DNA of 20,016 nucleotides from B3-G11 sp036985855 (GCA_036985855.1 BTQL01000044.1:1-20016), one strand, 5' to 3'; counted from the first letter of the stretch, positions 6,902 to 14,030 are shown. Numbers and translations: made by a program. The notes: generated by a model from the letters alone, not told the origin.

Positions 6902-8530
6902 TCAGCGCCTCGAGCTCAGCTCCTGAGCAGCATCTACCACTCGCCGTTCGGCTTCGTCGGCTCGCCACATGCGGAACACACGGGACACCGATGATGCAAC
7001 CTGTCGCTCACCGGCGCCGGCGTCCCTGGCCTTGCCGATCGCTCCGGTCACAGCACCGTGCAGATCGACATTGAACAACTTGGCGGCGCCGCCATCGTCC
7101 TTGGATCCGGTGATCTCCATCGCAAGTTCGCTGAAGGGAGCTTTGAAACGGTTTGTGAAGGTCCTGCTCGGCACCCAACCAACATCGGTGCGGAGATGCT
7201 CGAGGGCATCATTCTGGAGGTCAACGAGCGACCGCTTGATGTCCTTGAGCGCCGAGTTCTGCAGAGGAATGAGCTTGGCGTGTGGAACCTCAGGCTCCTC
7301 GTCCTCGACGGGACTCACAGACTCAGATTCGATGTCCGGCTGGTCACCCTTGGTCGGGCTCGCAGGTTCGCTGTCCTCCTCGGATCCTACGCCCGCCCGT
7401 CCCTCCTGAAGGGAGTACGAGCTGTTGTCTCTGAGGCTTGCGAAGAGCGACCCGATCTCGTCACCGCTAACCGACTCTTTTGGTTCAGGTTCAACCGGGA
7501 CCGCTACGGATTCCTCATCGGTTGACTCCGGCTCGATCTCCTCGACCGTCGGCGGCTGCGGTGGTGCGATCACAGTCACCGTCTCGGTTTGATGAGTAGG
7601 GGTCGCTTGCTCGGCCTCCAGTGTCTTTCCCGTCCGAAGCGCTACGACATCTGCAACGAGCTCCTCTGCGTCGACGGGCTTCAGAGTCATGGATCTCGAT
7701 GGCGCCACGATCCGAACCGACCCGCCATCGACTCGGTGATGCGAAAGCGCATCGACGTCGTCCTCAGGAACGATCTCAGGAGTTTCGAGTGCCAATCTCT
7801 TCGATTCGATCTCCTCCTCGAGGTGACCAATCGAGGCACGCGCTGACTCGAGTTCAGTGAGCAACTCGGTACGACGATCCTCAAGCACCCTCGCCCGCTC
7901 CTGGGCTTGCTCAGCCTGCCGGTTGGCAGCAGCGAGGATTCCGTCGCTCTCGTTTCTGGCAACGTTGAGAAGTTGCTCTGCCTCCATGCGGGCAGTACGA
8001 ATCGATTCTTCACGATCACGTTTTGCGTCGCCGGTCAACCTGATCGCTTCCCGCTCGGCTTCAGCACGGATGAAAAGAGCGTCCTCCCTCGCGGCGTCAA
8101 CGAGCGACTTCGCCTGTGCGAGCGCCGAAGAGAGCATTGATGAACCCTCGTTCCATGCAGCTGCGCGCATGGACTGGGACTGCTCAGTCGTATCGGTCAG
8201 GATCCTCTGAGTCTCGCTCTCGGTCGAGCTGCGCCATTGATCGACGTCGGCTGCAGCTCGCGACCGCATGCCGTCTGCCGCGGCGCGGGCGGCCTCGAGA
8301 ATCGACGCGACTTCGCCACCGATGGCGCCGAGTTCGAGCGCCAGAGCCCCTGGATCGTCAAGGCCAACCTTCAGTTCCTTGGCAGTGCGATCCTCGAGTT
8401 TGCCGCTGAGACGCTCTATCTCATCGGCCAGGGAGGAGAGATACGTGTCTATCGCGGCACGGTCATATCCGCGACGCACAACCTCAAACCCGCGCGCACG
8501 GATCTTGCTTGGGCTCACATCATCGGCCAT
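6902..8530 (-). CDS. DivIVA-domain coiled-coil protein
   Basis: A 542-residue protein starting MADDVSPSKIRARGFEVVRRGYDR, with the DivIVA-type N-terminal membrane- and pole-targeting region (about 1-50, including RGYDRAAIDTYLSSL). A long Ala/Glu/Arg-rich coiled coil follows (about 70-255). Next is an acidic, Pro/Ser/Glu-rich and probably disordered linker (about 290-430), then a compact C-terminal segment (about 435-542). DivIVA/Wag31 proteins mark poles and septa and organise wall growth. This one is about twice the length of Wag31 and has an extra C-terminal part I cannot name. ATG 8530 is chosen; the longer reading uses a TTG at 8551. It lies between the YlbL-like and UPF0182 genes on the same strand, 62 bases after the former and 93 before the latter. 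The DivIVA N-domain call is firm; the cellular role is inferred. Confidence 0.82.
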   Translation of the reverse strand: MADDVSPSKIRARGFEVVRRGYDRAAIDTYLSSLADEIERLSGKLEDRTAKELKVGLDDPGALALELGAIGGEVASILEAARAAADGMRSRAAADVDQWRSSTESETQRILTDTTEQSQSMRAAAWNEGSSMLSSALAQAKSLVDAAREDALFIRAEAEREAIRLTGDAKRDREESIRTARMEAEQLLNVARNESDGILAAANRQAEQAQERARVLEDRRTELLTELESARASIGHLEEEIESKRLALETPEIVPEDDVDALSHHRVDGGSVRIVAPSRSMTLKPVDAEELVADVVALRTGKTLEAEQATPTHQTETVTVIAPPQPPTVEEIEPESTDEESVAVPVEPEPKESVSGDEIGSLFASLRDNSSYSLQEGRAGVGSEEDSEPASPTKGDQPDIESESVSPVEDEEPEVPHAKLIPLQNSALKDIKRSLVDLQNDALEHLRTDVGWVPSRTFTNRFKAPFSELAMEITGSKDDGGAAKLFNVDLHGAVTGAIGKARDAGAGERQVASSVSRVFRMWRADEAERRVVDAAQELSSRR

Positions 8531-8592
8531 ACGCGCAGCGTACCGCTGCAAATGTCTGTGTCCGCGGATTGTCAGGCGTGTTTGTGCCAGTC

Positions 8593-9687
8593 CTAGAGGG
8601 AGTCGAGGAAGGCGAGAGCGTCGTCAACGGTCTCAACTCTGACAAGCTGAATGTCGTCCCCGGCAGCGTCGAGGGCCTCTTCGAAGTTGGCTGCGGGGAT
8701 GAGCACCGCAAAGGCACCTGCGTCGATTGCACCGAACACCTTCTGTCGCACTCCCCCGATCGGACCGACTGTGCCATCACGCCGGATCGTGCCTGTGCCG
8801 GCAATGCGGTGACCCTTCGTGATCTCCTCTTCATTCAGTTGATCCATGATCTGGAGCGTGAACATCAGCCCTGCCGATGGACCACCGATGTTCTGGGAAT
8901 CGATCATGACTTCTACGGGGAATTCGATGATCGGCTCGTTGTTTCCGAGCAGAACGCCAACCATTGGTTTCGTCGGGTCATCGACATGAGGGCCCAGTTG
9001 CAGTGCCACACCCTCCTCCTGGAACTCATCCGTCGAACCATCGATGGGCCGCTCGACCACGAACGTGACGTCGTCGCCGATCTCGAGACCTTCAAGCTGG
9101 TCGATGATATCGCTTCGGAATGCAACGGTCTGACCATCCATCTGGATGATGATGTCGTTCGGACGCAGAACGCCGTCTGCGGCTGAATCAGGGACCGTCT
9201 CGATGACGATTGCACCCGTACCGATGAAGGTGACTTCATAACCAAGTCTCGTGAGTGCAACGAATGTCGCATCCTGTTTCGACTGCTCCATGGCATCAAG
9301 GCTCTCACGCCTCAGATCTTCCTGGGACACCCCCGTGGGACGAATCACCTCGCGTTCGCGAACAGTTACCCGATCATCGAGCTTTCCAGCGGCGTACTCG
9401 AAAACATTGGCTTCTTTGAGGGATACGGTGAGGAACAACAGCTCACCCTTTTCAGACACGAAGCCGTCCTCAACATCGATGAAGTCAGATGTGTCATACA
9501 CGGGTCCTGGGCTCAACGTGTAATACGGAACGGTGATCGGCCATGAGATCGCGATGGCGATACCGACGACGATCAAGAATGACGCGAGTATCCATGGCCA
9601 CTTCGGATAGGACTGTGGGGGTTGTACCGAAGCCGGTACGTCGGGAAGAGCCGGGACGTCTTCGTCCACCTGGAGGTCTTGATCCAT
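8593..9687 (-). CDS. YlbL-like PDZ-domain serine protease (Lon/S16 fold)
   Basis: A 364-residue membrane-anchored protease. It has a short cytoplasmic N-terminus rich in Pro/Asp and one transmembrane segment (about 32-52). The LSPGPVYDT segment follows (58-66), then a PDZ domain (about 150-215). A Lon-type S16 proteolytic domain has nucleophile S271 in IGGPSAGLM and the general-base K316 in GGVRQKVFG. It lacks the AAA+ module of Lon, as is usual for YlbL. The protease domain should lie outside the membrane. B. subtilis YlbL degrades the SOS division inhibitor YneA; the substrate here is unknown. The start is ATG 9687, with no clear SD. It is the first of three same-strand envelope genes (then DivIVA-domain and UPF0182). 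Confidence 0.93.
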   Translation of the reverse strand: MDQDLQVDEDVPALPDVPASVQPPQSYPKWPWILASFLIVVGIAIAISWPITVPYYTLSPGPVYDTSDFIDVEDGFVSEKGELLFLTVSLKEANVFEYAAGKLDDRVTVREREVIRPTGVSQEDLRRESLDAMEQSKQDATFVALTRLGYEVTFIGTGAIVIETVPDSAADGVLRPNDIIIQMDGQTVAFRSDIIDQLEGLEIGDDVTFVVERPIDGSTDEFQEEGVALQLGPHVDDPTKPMVGVLLGNNEPIIEFPVEVMIDSQNIGGPSAGLMFTLQIMDQLNEEEITKGHRIAGTGTIRRDGTVGPIGGVRQKVFGAIDAGAFAVLIPAANFEEALDAAGDDIQLVRVETVDDALAFLDSL

Positions 9688-9771
9688 GGATGGGAGGTTA
9701 CTGCCCGATCAAGGATGCAACGCCGAGGACCGCAAACTGTGAGCGAGCGCGCCCGGCGTGCCGTTCACGGA

Positions 9772-10332
9772 TCAAGCGATTCTTCGCCCTGCGAGGAGAT
9801 CGGCGGTAATCACTATCCGGTAACGTTCTGAGCCCTTCGGGTGACATGCGAACATCGTGAGTGTTGGATTCGGGCTGTCGTAAGTAATCCACAGATCGTT
9901 CGGCTCAACGACGAACGCGTCGGACACTCGATACATCACCTCGAAACCTACGCCGTCAGCCACGAAGATGAGATCGCCGCTTGCGAGCCGGTCAAGGTTG
10001 AGAAACGGCCTGGTCTTGGTGGTCCTGTGACCCGCGAGAACGACATTGCCGTCTTCCCCCGGCCGGACCGTGCCAGACCACTGCGCTACACCTTTGTCGA
10101 TGACGGATAGCGCAACGCCAGATCGAATTGTCTCATTGAGTCCTATGGCTGGGATCCGCAGACTGCCGATGGTGACTCCAGACGCCTGTGAACGATGGAA
10201 CACAGCCTGACGCGCAGGGTTCGGTATGAGATCGTCCTGGCGCGTCGCCGCAGCGACCGGAGTCGCGAATACGAGCACCAAACCGGCGGCTATCGCGAAA
10301 CGAATCGCGGGCTTCATGGGTCTCATTGTCAT
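9772..10332 (-). CDS. Sortase, class E-like
   Basis: A 186-residue secreted or membrane-anchored cysteine transpeptidase. An N-terminal hydrophobic signal/anchor (about 9-28, ending ATPVAAA) precedes the sortase barrel. Catalytic residues are visible: H102 in VVLAGHRT, C163 in TLTMFACHP and R172 in YRIVI. The conserved PFLNLDRLASGDLI segment (109-122) is also present. Sortases join surface proteins carrying a C-terminal sorting motif to peptidoglycan; I see no LPxTG- or LAxTG-tailed protein in this window, so the substrate must be elsewhere. ATG 10332 is the longest start, but internal ATGs at 10326 and 10317 are possible because no SD is evident. It is divergent from bioY, with 63 bases between starts. 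The class assignment is by motif and size only. Confidence 0.88.
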   Translation of the reverse strand: MTMRPMKPAIRFAIAAGLVLVFATPVAAATRQDDLIPNPARQAVFHRSQASGVTIGSLRIPAIGLNETIRSGVALSVIDKGVAQWSGTVRPGEDGNVVLAGHRTTKTRPFLNLDRLASGDLIFVADGVGFEVMYRVSDAFVVEPNDLWITYDSPNPTLTMFACHPKGSERYRIVITADLLAGRRIA

Positions 10333-10385
10333 GTAGGTCGGCAGTTATCGACGCCGTCTACACCAGAATCTACTCAACCAAGCCT

Positions 10386-10390
10386 GGAGG
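10386..10390 (+). promoter_or_regulatory. bioY: Ribosome-binding site fixing the bioY start
   Basis: GGAGG followed by a 5-base spacer and GTG at 10396. This decides the start, since the open frame extends upstream to 10195 through the divergent sortase gene without family-like sequence. Confidence 0.8.
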
Positions 10391-10395
10391 CCCGA

Positions 10396-10983
10396 GTGCA
10401 GACAACCTATCCGTCACGGACCCTTGCAAACGTGTTCGTATCCCGAACTGCTGTCAACACCGTGGCATTGATGATCGGTTTCGCACTGCTCACCGCACTT
10501 GCTGCCCAGATACGGTTCCATATACCTGGAACGCCCGTTCCAGTGACGGGCCAAACATTCGCCGTGCTTCTCGCGGGTGCAGCGCTCGGTTCACGGGCCG
10601 GAGCAGGCAGCCAGCTCATCTATTGGCTCATGGGCGCCGTCGGGCTGCCGGTGTTCGCCCAGGCCGAAGGCGGGTGGGGGGCAGCGACCGGTGCAACATT
10701 TGGATATCTATTCGGATTCGTCGTTGCCGCGTGGCTCGTTGGTGCACTCGCAGAGCGCGGCCAGGACCGATCGGTGCGATCCGCCATCCCGGCCTTCCTC
10801 GCCGGAAACCTCGTCATCTACGCCTTCGGTGTTCCGTGGCTGATGTACTCGATACCAGCTATCGACACACTCGGCGCCGCTCTCGCAGCCGGCTTCATGC
10901 CGTTCGTCGCCTTCGACGCGATCAAGATCGTGCTGGCAGGCGTGGCACTGCCTGCGGCCTGGAAGATGACTGCGAACCGGTAA
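10396..10983 (+). CDS. bioY: BioY, biotin ECF transporter substrate-binding subunit
   Basis: A 195-residue integral membrane S component with about six hydrophobic segments. Family motifs are present: PVPVTGQTFAVLLAGAALG (47-65), YWLMGAVGLPVFA (76-88), GGWGAATGATFGYLFGF (92-108) and the FDAIKIVLA segment with D174/K177. BioY binds biotin in the membrane and normally works with an energising EcfA-EcfT (BioM-BioN) module. None is encoded here, so it either shares an ECF module encoded elsewhere or acts alone, as reported for solitary BioY proteins. The start is GTG behind a strong GGAGG. No BirA- or BioQ-like operator is clear in the short divergent promoter region. Confidence 0.95.
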   Translation: MQTTYPSRTLANVFVSRTAVNTVALMIGFALLTALAAQIRFHIPGTPVPVTGQTFAVLLAGAALGSRAGAGSQLIYWLMGAVGLPVFAQAEGGWGAATGATFGYLFGFVVAAWLVGALAERGQDRSVRSAIPAFLAGNLVIYAFGVPWLMYSIPAIDTLGAALAAGFMPFVAFDAIKIVLAGVALPAAWKMTANR

Positions 10984-11014
10984 CCAGCCACCGGCGATGA
11001 AGGATTCTCGAGAT

Positions 11015-11055
11015 CTGATTCCCTCGTCCCCTTCCTGATTCCCTACACCTGATTC
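11015..11055 (+). repeat. Three short direct repeats CTGATTC after bioY
   Basis: CTGATTC occurs at 11015-11021, 11035-11041 and 11049-11055, the first two extending to CTGATTCCCT. The spacings are 20 and 14 bases. They lie in the 148-base gap between bioY and the lipoprotein gene, which otherwise shows no clear terminator or promoter. They may be chance in a pyrimidine-rich stretch. Confidence 0.3.
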
Positions 11056-11120
11056 TCACTCTTCTTTCATTCCCGTTTCACGGGCGCCTTAGGTGGGTAC
11101 CGCATCCTTGTTCATGAAGG

Positions 11121-11127
11121 AAAGGAG
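11121..11127 (+). promoter_or_regulatory. Ribosome-binding site of the lipoprotein gene
   Basis: AAAGGAG lies four bases before ATG 11132. It selects this start over an upstream in-frame ATG at 11093, because the signal peptide then begins properly with MRLKR. Confidence 0.75.
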
Positions 11128-11131
11128 TCCC

Positions 11132-11542
11132 ATGAGATTGAAGCGGGTGGCGGTTTTCGCTGGTATCGCGGTGCTCGCCGTCGCATGCACGACAACAGGA
11201 AGCACGGCGATATCAACGGTTGACAACGACGCGAACCAGACTGCCCCAACCACGCCGGATGTGGCATCTCCCGATGTCCCTGCACCGGCAGCGGCGTCGA
11301 GCGACCCCACCAGCGATACAACAACGCCCACCGACTCCGAATTCACGGAGACCACGACGACGCTCGCCGAGACATCAGCGCCGACCACGACAACGAGCCA
11401 ACCGGTCGAGGACATCAAAGACCTTCTCGACGATCTCGATGATCTTCTGAGTGATCTCGATGGCCTGCTCAACGGTCTCGAGGATGAAAGCGCTGATCTC
11501 AACGGAGCGATGAACCAGAACGAAGGAGATATCGAAGGATGA
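11132..11542 (+). CDS. Small lipoprotein with Thr-rich stalk and heptad coiled coil
   Basis: A 136-residue predicted lipoprotein that I do not recognise. A lipoprotein signal MRLKRVAVFAGIAVLAVAC gives lipidation at C19. Residues 20-92 are a low-complexity Thr/Pro/Ala/Ser stalk, with TTTT clusters. Residues 98-118 are three consecutive heptads (LLDDLDD, LLSDLDG, LLNGLED), a short acidic leucine-zipper-like coil. The tail is acidic/Asn-rich. At DNA level the heptads are a degenerate 21-bp tandem repeat. The stop overlaps the next gene's ATG (ATGA), so expression is coupled to the secreted helical protein. The architecture suggests a membrane-tethered oligomerisation or docking peptide held away from the membrane by the stalk. 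This role is inference. Confidence 0.75.
   Translation: MRLKRVAVFAGIAVLAVACTTTGSTAISTVDNDANQTAPTTPDVASPDVPAPAAASSDPTSDTTTPTDSEFTETTTTLAETSAPTTTTSQPVEDIKDLLDDLDDLLSDLDGLLNGLEDESADLNGAMNQNEGDIEG
11423..11485 (+). repeat. 21-bp tandem repeat encoding three heptads
   Basis: Three in-frame 21-base units (11423-11443, 11444-11464, 11465-11485) share the CTKCT...GATCTCGAT pattern with synonymous and conservative changes. They encode LLDDLDD, LLSDLDG and LLNGLED. The repeat explains the coiled coil in the lipoprotein and looks like an old internal expansion rather than a recent slippage event. Confidence 0.7.
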
Positions 11543-12270
11543 AACGAACAAATAGGCTGTGGGTCCTCGCAATCGTGCTTGGCTTGTTTCTAGCACTACC
11601 GGCAGCCGCGAGTGCACAGGAAACAGACACGTCCAGCACTGTCGGTACAGATCGCTCCATCGAGAGTGTCAAGGCACGGGCCCAGGATGCTGTCGACAGA
11701 CGTCTCGACACACTGGCGAACCTTGAACGCCGCATTCTCGACCACGAGTACATGACGACGGTTCACAAGGCAACACTCACCGCGGACATCGCCGACGCCA
11801 TCGCTGGTTTGATTGCACTGAACCGCGACATCCAGAACGCAGGTACTGCTGCGGAACTGAGAGAGTTGGTTCCGCTGATCGCAACCGACTACCGGGTGTA
11901 TCTCGTGATCGTTCCCAAGAGCTACGAGGTCGGCGCCTCAGACCGGGTCGCACATGTTGTCTCGAGGTTCGAAGAGACAGCCGACACCCTGGCGGATGCG
12001 ATCGATCGCGCAGAGGAGGCTGGCTACGACATGACTCAAGCCAACCGCTGGCTGATCTCAGCACGAGATGAAATCGCCGAAGCTCGGCGCACGGGAGTTC
12101 CTGTGGCCGGGGATGTGATCGACCTCGACGCATTGGACTGGGAGCAGCCCGCCAAGTCGGCACTCGATGAAGGCCATCGCAGGCTGAAGAACGCACGAAT
12201 CGATCTTCGTCAGGCGAAGGGCTCCCTTGACAAGGCGCGGCAGGCAATCGAGGAAGCCATCGGAGGCTGA
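11539..12270 (+). CDS. Secreted helical protein with YRVY/PK motif, unknown function
   Basis: A 243-residue exported protein. A classical signal peptide (RTNRLW then a hydrophobic core) ends at ASA-QE after residue 26. The mature part is almost entirely amphipathic helix, with an ATLTADIADAIAGLIALNRDIQNA segment (78-101) and TDYRVYLVIVPKSYEV (116-131). The C-terminal helices are rich in Ala/Arg/Glu. The HKATLTADI... then YRVY..VPK arrangement recurs, as I remember it, in uncharacterised secreted actinobacterial proteins. I know no assigned function. The ATG overlaps the lipoprotein stop by four bases and an internal AAGG serves as its ribosome site. A very strong hairpin downstream (12315-12364) ends the unit. 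The coupling suggests the two products act together outside the membrane. Confidence 0.8.
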   Translation: MKRTNRLWVLAIVLGLFLALPAAASAQETDTSSTVGTDRSIESVKARAQDAVDRRLDTLANLERRILDHEYMTTVHKATLTADIADAIAGLIALNRDIQNAGTAAELRELVPLIATDYRVYLVIVPKSYEVGASDRVAHVVSRFEETADTLADAIDRAEEAGYDMTQANRWLISARDEIAEARRTGVPVAGDVIDLDALDWEQPAKSALDEGHRRLKNARIDLRQAKGSLDKARQAIEEAIGG

Positions 12271-12314
12271 GCAAGACCGTCGTACGGAGCTACCGCGAAG
12301 TACGAGGAACGACA

Positions 12315-12364
12315 CAGCGGGCAGAGACATGGAACCGTTCCAGGGGGCATGTCTCTGCCCGCTG
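12315..12364 (+). terminator. Strong stem-loop terminator after the lipoprotein/secreted-protein pair
   Basis: CAGCGGGCAGAGACATG (12315-12331) and its exact complement (12348-12364) form a perfect 17-bp stem around a 16-base loop, which itself contains GGAAC-C-GTTCC. A TTT follows one base past the stem (12366-12368), so the U-tract is short. The stem strength and its place 44 bases after the stop make a transcription terminator the natural reading. Confidence 0.85.
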
Positions 12365-12386
12365 GTTTCTGGCCGTCTGACGTCTA

Positions 12387-12546
12387 GTGTCCTGAGTCGT
12401 AGGTTCGTGCTGATCTCCCCGAGGCATCGGCGTTTCTGGCAAGGACGCACAACGAAGGCACGGTCTGGACTGTGTCGAGCCGGAGGACGCAGCCAGGGAC
12501 GGTGAGGCCCGGCGAGATTTCGTACATGACTTGCGACTCAGAACAC
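12387..12546 (+). promoter_or_regulatory. Candidate structured RNA (long nested rod-like hairpin) ahead of the thioesterase gene
   Basis: Reading by eye, successive helices nest about one centre. Helix 1 is 12387-12399 with 12534-12546 (12 of 13 paired). A short helix joins 12403-12409 and 12525-12530 (six pairs, one bulge). Helix 2 is 12413-12425 with 12507-12518 (eleven pairs, one mismatch, one bulge). Helix 3 is 12431-12440 with 12492-12501 (ten pairs including two G·U). The apical hairpin is CACGGT-CTGG-ACTGTG at 12459-12474. Between helix 3 and the apex each strand carries GGACGCA (12443-12449 and 12485-12491). The element ends 16 bases before the AGGAG of the next gene. It could be a 5'-leader riboregulator, an independent small RNA of either strand, or a decayed palindromic element. 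I do not recognise a known riboswitch class, and no clear promoter is seen. Confidence 0.45.
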
Positions 12547-12573
12547 GAGGAGTACCGTCCACAGGAGCATGAT

Positions 12574-12984
12574 ATGGACCGCATCACCACGATCACCACC
12601 GCGTTCGAAGGCGATACATATGCCAACGCACTCGGTTTCACACTGGGTAGGGTCACTGAATACTCAGTGGTCGTTTCCATGACGGTTCGTGAGGACCACC
12701 TCAACTTCCATGGCGTGTTGCATGGAGGAGCACTCTTTTCGCTTGCGGATTGTGCCTTCTCACTGGCATCGAACGCACATGGAGACACGGCGATGGCTAT
12801 CGATACTCATCTTGCTCTCACGGCGTCGTCAAAACTCGGCGATACGCTCACAGCAGCAGCGATCGAGATAACCCGAGGGAGGAGCCTCGCAACCTACCGT
12901 GTGAACGTGACCCGCCCCAACGACAGAATGGTGGGTCTCTTTACGGGAACCGTGTTCATTCAAACAGAAGACCGTACACAGTAG
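12574..12984 (+). CDS. PaaI-family hotdog-fold thioesterase
   Basis: A 136-residue acyl-CoA thioesterase-like protein of the PaaI/YbgC hotdog class. The signature NFHGVLHGGALFSLADCAFSLASN (residues 44-67) holds the HGG turn at 50-52 and the catalytic acidic D59 at the start of the central helix. An AIDTHLALTASSKLGDTL strand region and a YRVNVTRPNDRMVGLFTGTVF strand pair follow. Such enzymes hydrolyse aryl- or acyl-CoA thioesters, for example dead-end phenylacetyl-CoA products; no paa genes are present here. ATG 12574 is chosen because AGGAG (12563-12567) lies six bases upstream. The open frame extends to 12472, but that part is not family-like and overlaps the candidate structured RNA. It is convergent with ctaA, with 68 bases between stops. 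Confidence 0.88.
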   Translation: MDRITTITTAFEGDTYANALGFTLGRVTEYSVVVSMTVREDHLNFHGVLHGGALFSLADCAFSLASNAHGDTAMAIDTHLALTASSKLGDTLTAAAIEITRGRSLATYRVNVTRPNDRMVGLFTGTVFIQTEDRTQ

Positions 12985-13052
12985 AACCGACAAACGATCC
13001 TGCTCGTGCACTCTACGGTAAGCGAGGCGCCGGCCGAGCGCACCGCCGCCTG

Positions 13053-13943
13053 CTACCTCGGATCCTGGAACGACAGGAACGTTGCGGCGACAAGCGCCGC
13101 CCACACCAGGCCTGCAACCCCGAGATGAAGTGCAATCACCCAGCTCGATTCGACCTCGGTCAACACCTGAAGCAAGCCGATCCCGGCGTTGATCACATAG
13201 AAAGCCGTTGCTCCGATCACGAACCACGCCTCGCTGTGAGGGCGCTTGACGTTCGCACCACGCCAGACAAGGAAGATGAGATAGATGAACACCGCGGCGC
13301 TGAACATTCGGTGGAGCCAGTGGACCATCAACGCGTTGCTTGCAGAGAGATCCGGTACCAACTCACCATTGACAAGGGGCCAGCCGGGCACGTACACGCC
13401 ATGGACCGCGGATCCGAGAAGGATGACGACGAATACCGCGACTGCTCCCACACCCAACTGTCGTGACCAGTCTCTCTCGAGAAGGTTCGGACCGTGGGCG
13501 GCGTCCCGCGTGGAGACGGCGACGATCACGAACAACGCCACCACGACCATGGATACGAACAAGTGAATCGTCACGAGATCCCTCGCGAGGTCGCCTTTGA
13601 CAACCATCCTTCCGAGCCAGGCCTGAATCCCGATCGCGATGACTGCAGCGATCGAAGGAAAGAGAACCCATCTGCGATCGAGCCGGGCTCGGTAAGCAAC
13701 TACAACCAGAACCACGGCGAGGATGCCGACGAGAAGGGCTATCCAGCGGTGAGTCCACTCAACGAGCATCTCGGGCTCGAGTCGTGGGAGGTACCCTCCG
13801 AGCAGTCCGTCTTCACAGAGCGGCCAGCGATCCTTGCAGCCGTATCCGCTGCCACTTCCTCTGGTGTACCCGCCGAACGTGACAAGCAACAAGGTAGACC
13901 AGACGGCGGCCAGGGCCAGGCGATGCGCAAATCGGCTCTTCAT
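13053..13943 (-). CDS. ctaA: Heme A synthase (CtaA/Cox15 family)
   Basis: A 296-residue membrane enzyme that oxidises the C8 methyl of heme O to the formyl of heme A for cytochrome c oxidase. About eight transmembrane helices are arranged as two four-helix halves. Heme-ligand histidines are visible: H65 in EWTHRW, H127 in TIHLF, H208/H211 in HWLHRM, and H273 in ALHLG. A Cys pair (C36, C43) is present in the first extracytoplasmic loop, but the matching loop of the second half (GVYVPGWPLVNGELVPD) has no cysteines. The ATG at 13943 starts MKSRFAHRLA; no SD is visible. ctaB and the oxidase genes are not in the window. It stands apart from the following ABC operon, which ends 87 bases upstream. 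Confidence 0.94.
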   Translation of the reverse strand: MKSRFAHRLALAAVWSTLLLVTFGGYTRGSGSGYGCKDRWPLCEDGLLGGYLPRLEPEMLVEWTHRWIALLVGILAVVLVVVAYRARLDRRWVLFPSIAAVIAIGIQAWLGRMVVKGDLARDLVTIHLFVSMVVVALFVIVAVSTRDAAHGPNLLERDWSRQLGVGAVAVFVVILLGSAVHGVYVPGWPLVNGELVPDLSASNALMVHWLHRMFSAAVFIYLIFLVWRGANVKRPHSEAWFVIGATAFYVINAGIGLLQVLTEVESSWVIALHLGVAGLVWAALVAATFLSFQDPR

Positions 13944-13947
13944 GATC

Positions 13948-13966
13948 GCTGAGCCTAGCCCTCAGC
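13948..13966 (-). terminator. Small stem-loop between binding protein 1 and ctaA
   Basis: GCTGAG and CTCAGC pair around a 7-base loop, in the 87-base gap after the end of the ABC operon and immediately before the ctaA start. It could be a weak terminator of the operon or part of the ctaA leader. There is no U-tract. Confidence 0.3.
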
Positions 13967-14030
13967 AATCAACCGTCGGATGTATGAAAGCGAATGCCGG
14001 ATGCCGGAGACCGGATGTGAGACAACGAGC

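Noticed and set aside
11072..11087. CCCGT-TTC-ACGGG hairpin after bioY as a terminator
   Set aside because: Only five pairs with a 3-base loop and no U-tract, so too weak to call.
12470..12500. Partial resemblance to the SRP RNA apical motif (GTC..G-CCGGA-GG..GCAGCCA)
   Set aside because: The conserved AGG/AGCAG internal loop and GGAA tetraloop are not intact. The surrounding helices centre on a different apex (12465-12468).
12472..12573. N-terminal extension of the thioesterase open frame
   Set aside because: The extra 34 residues are not hotdog-family sequence, while a good AGGAG precedes ATG 12574.
12750..13466. A 238-codon plus-strand frame over the thioesterase end and ctaA
   Set aside because: Out of frame with the thioesterase, then antisense to ctaA. 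No hydrophobic or domain pattern of its own.
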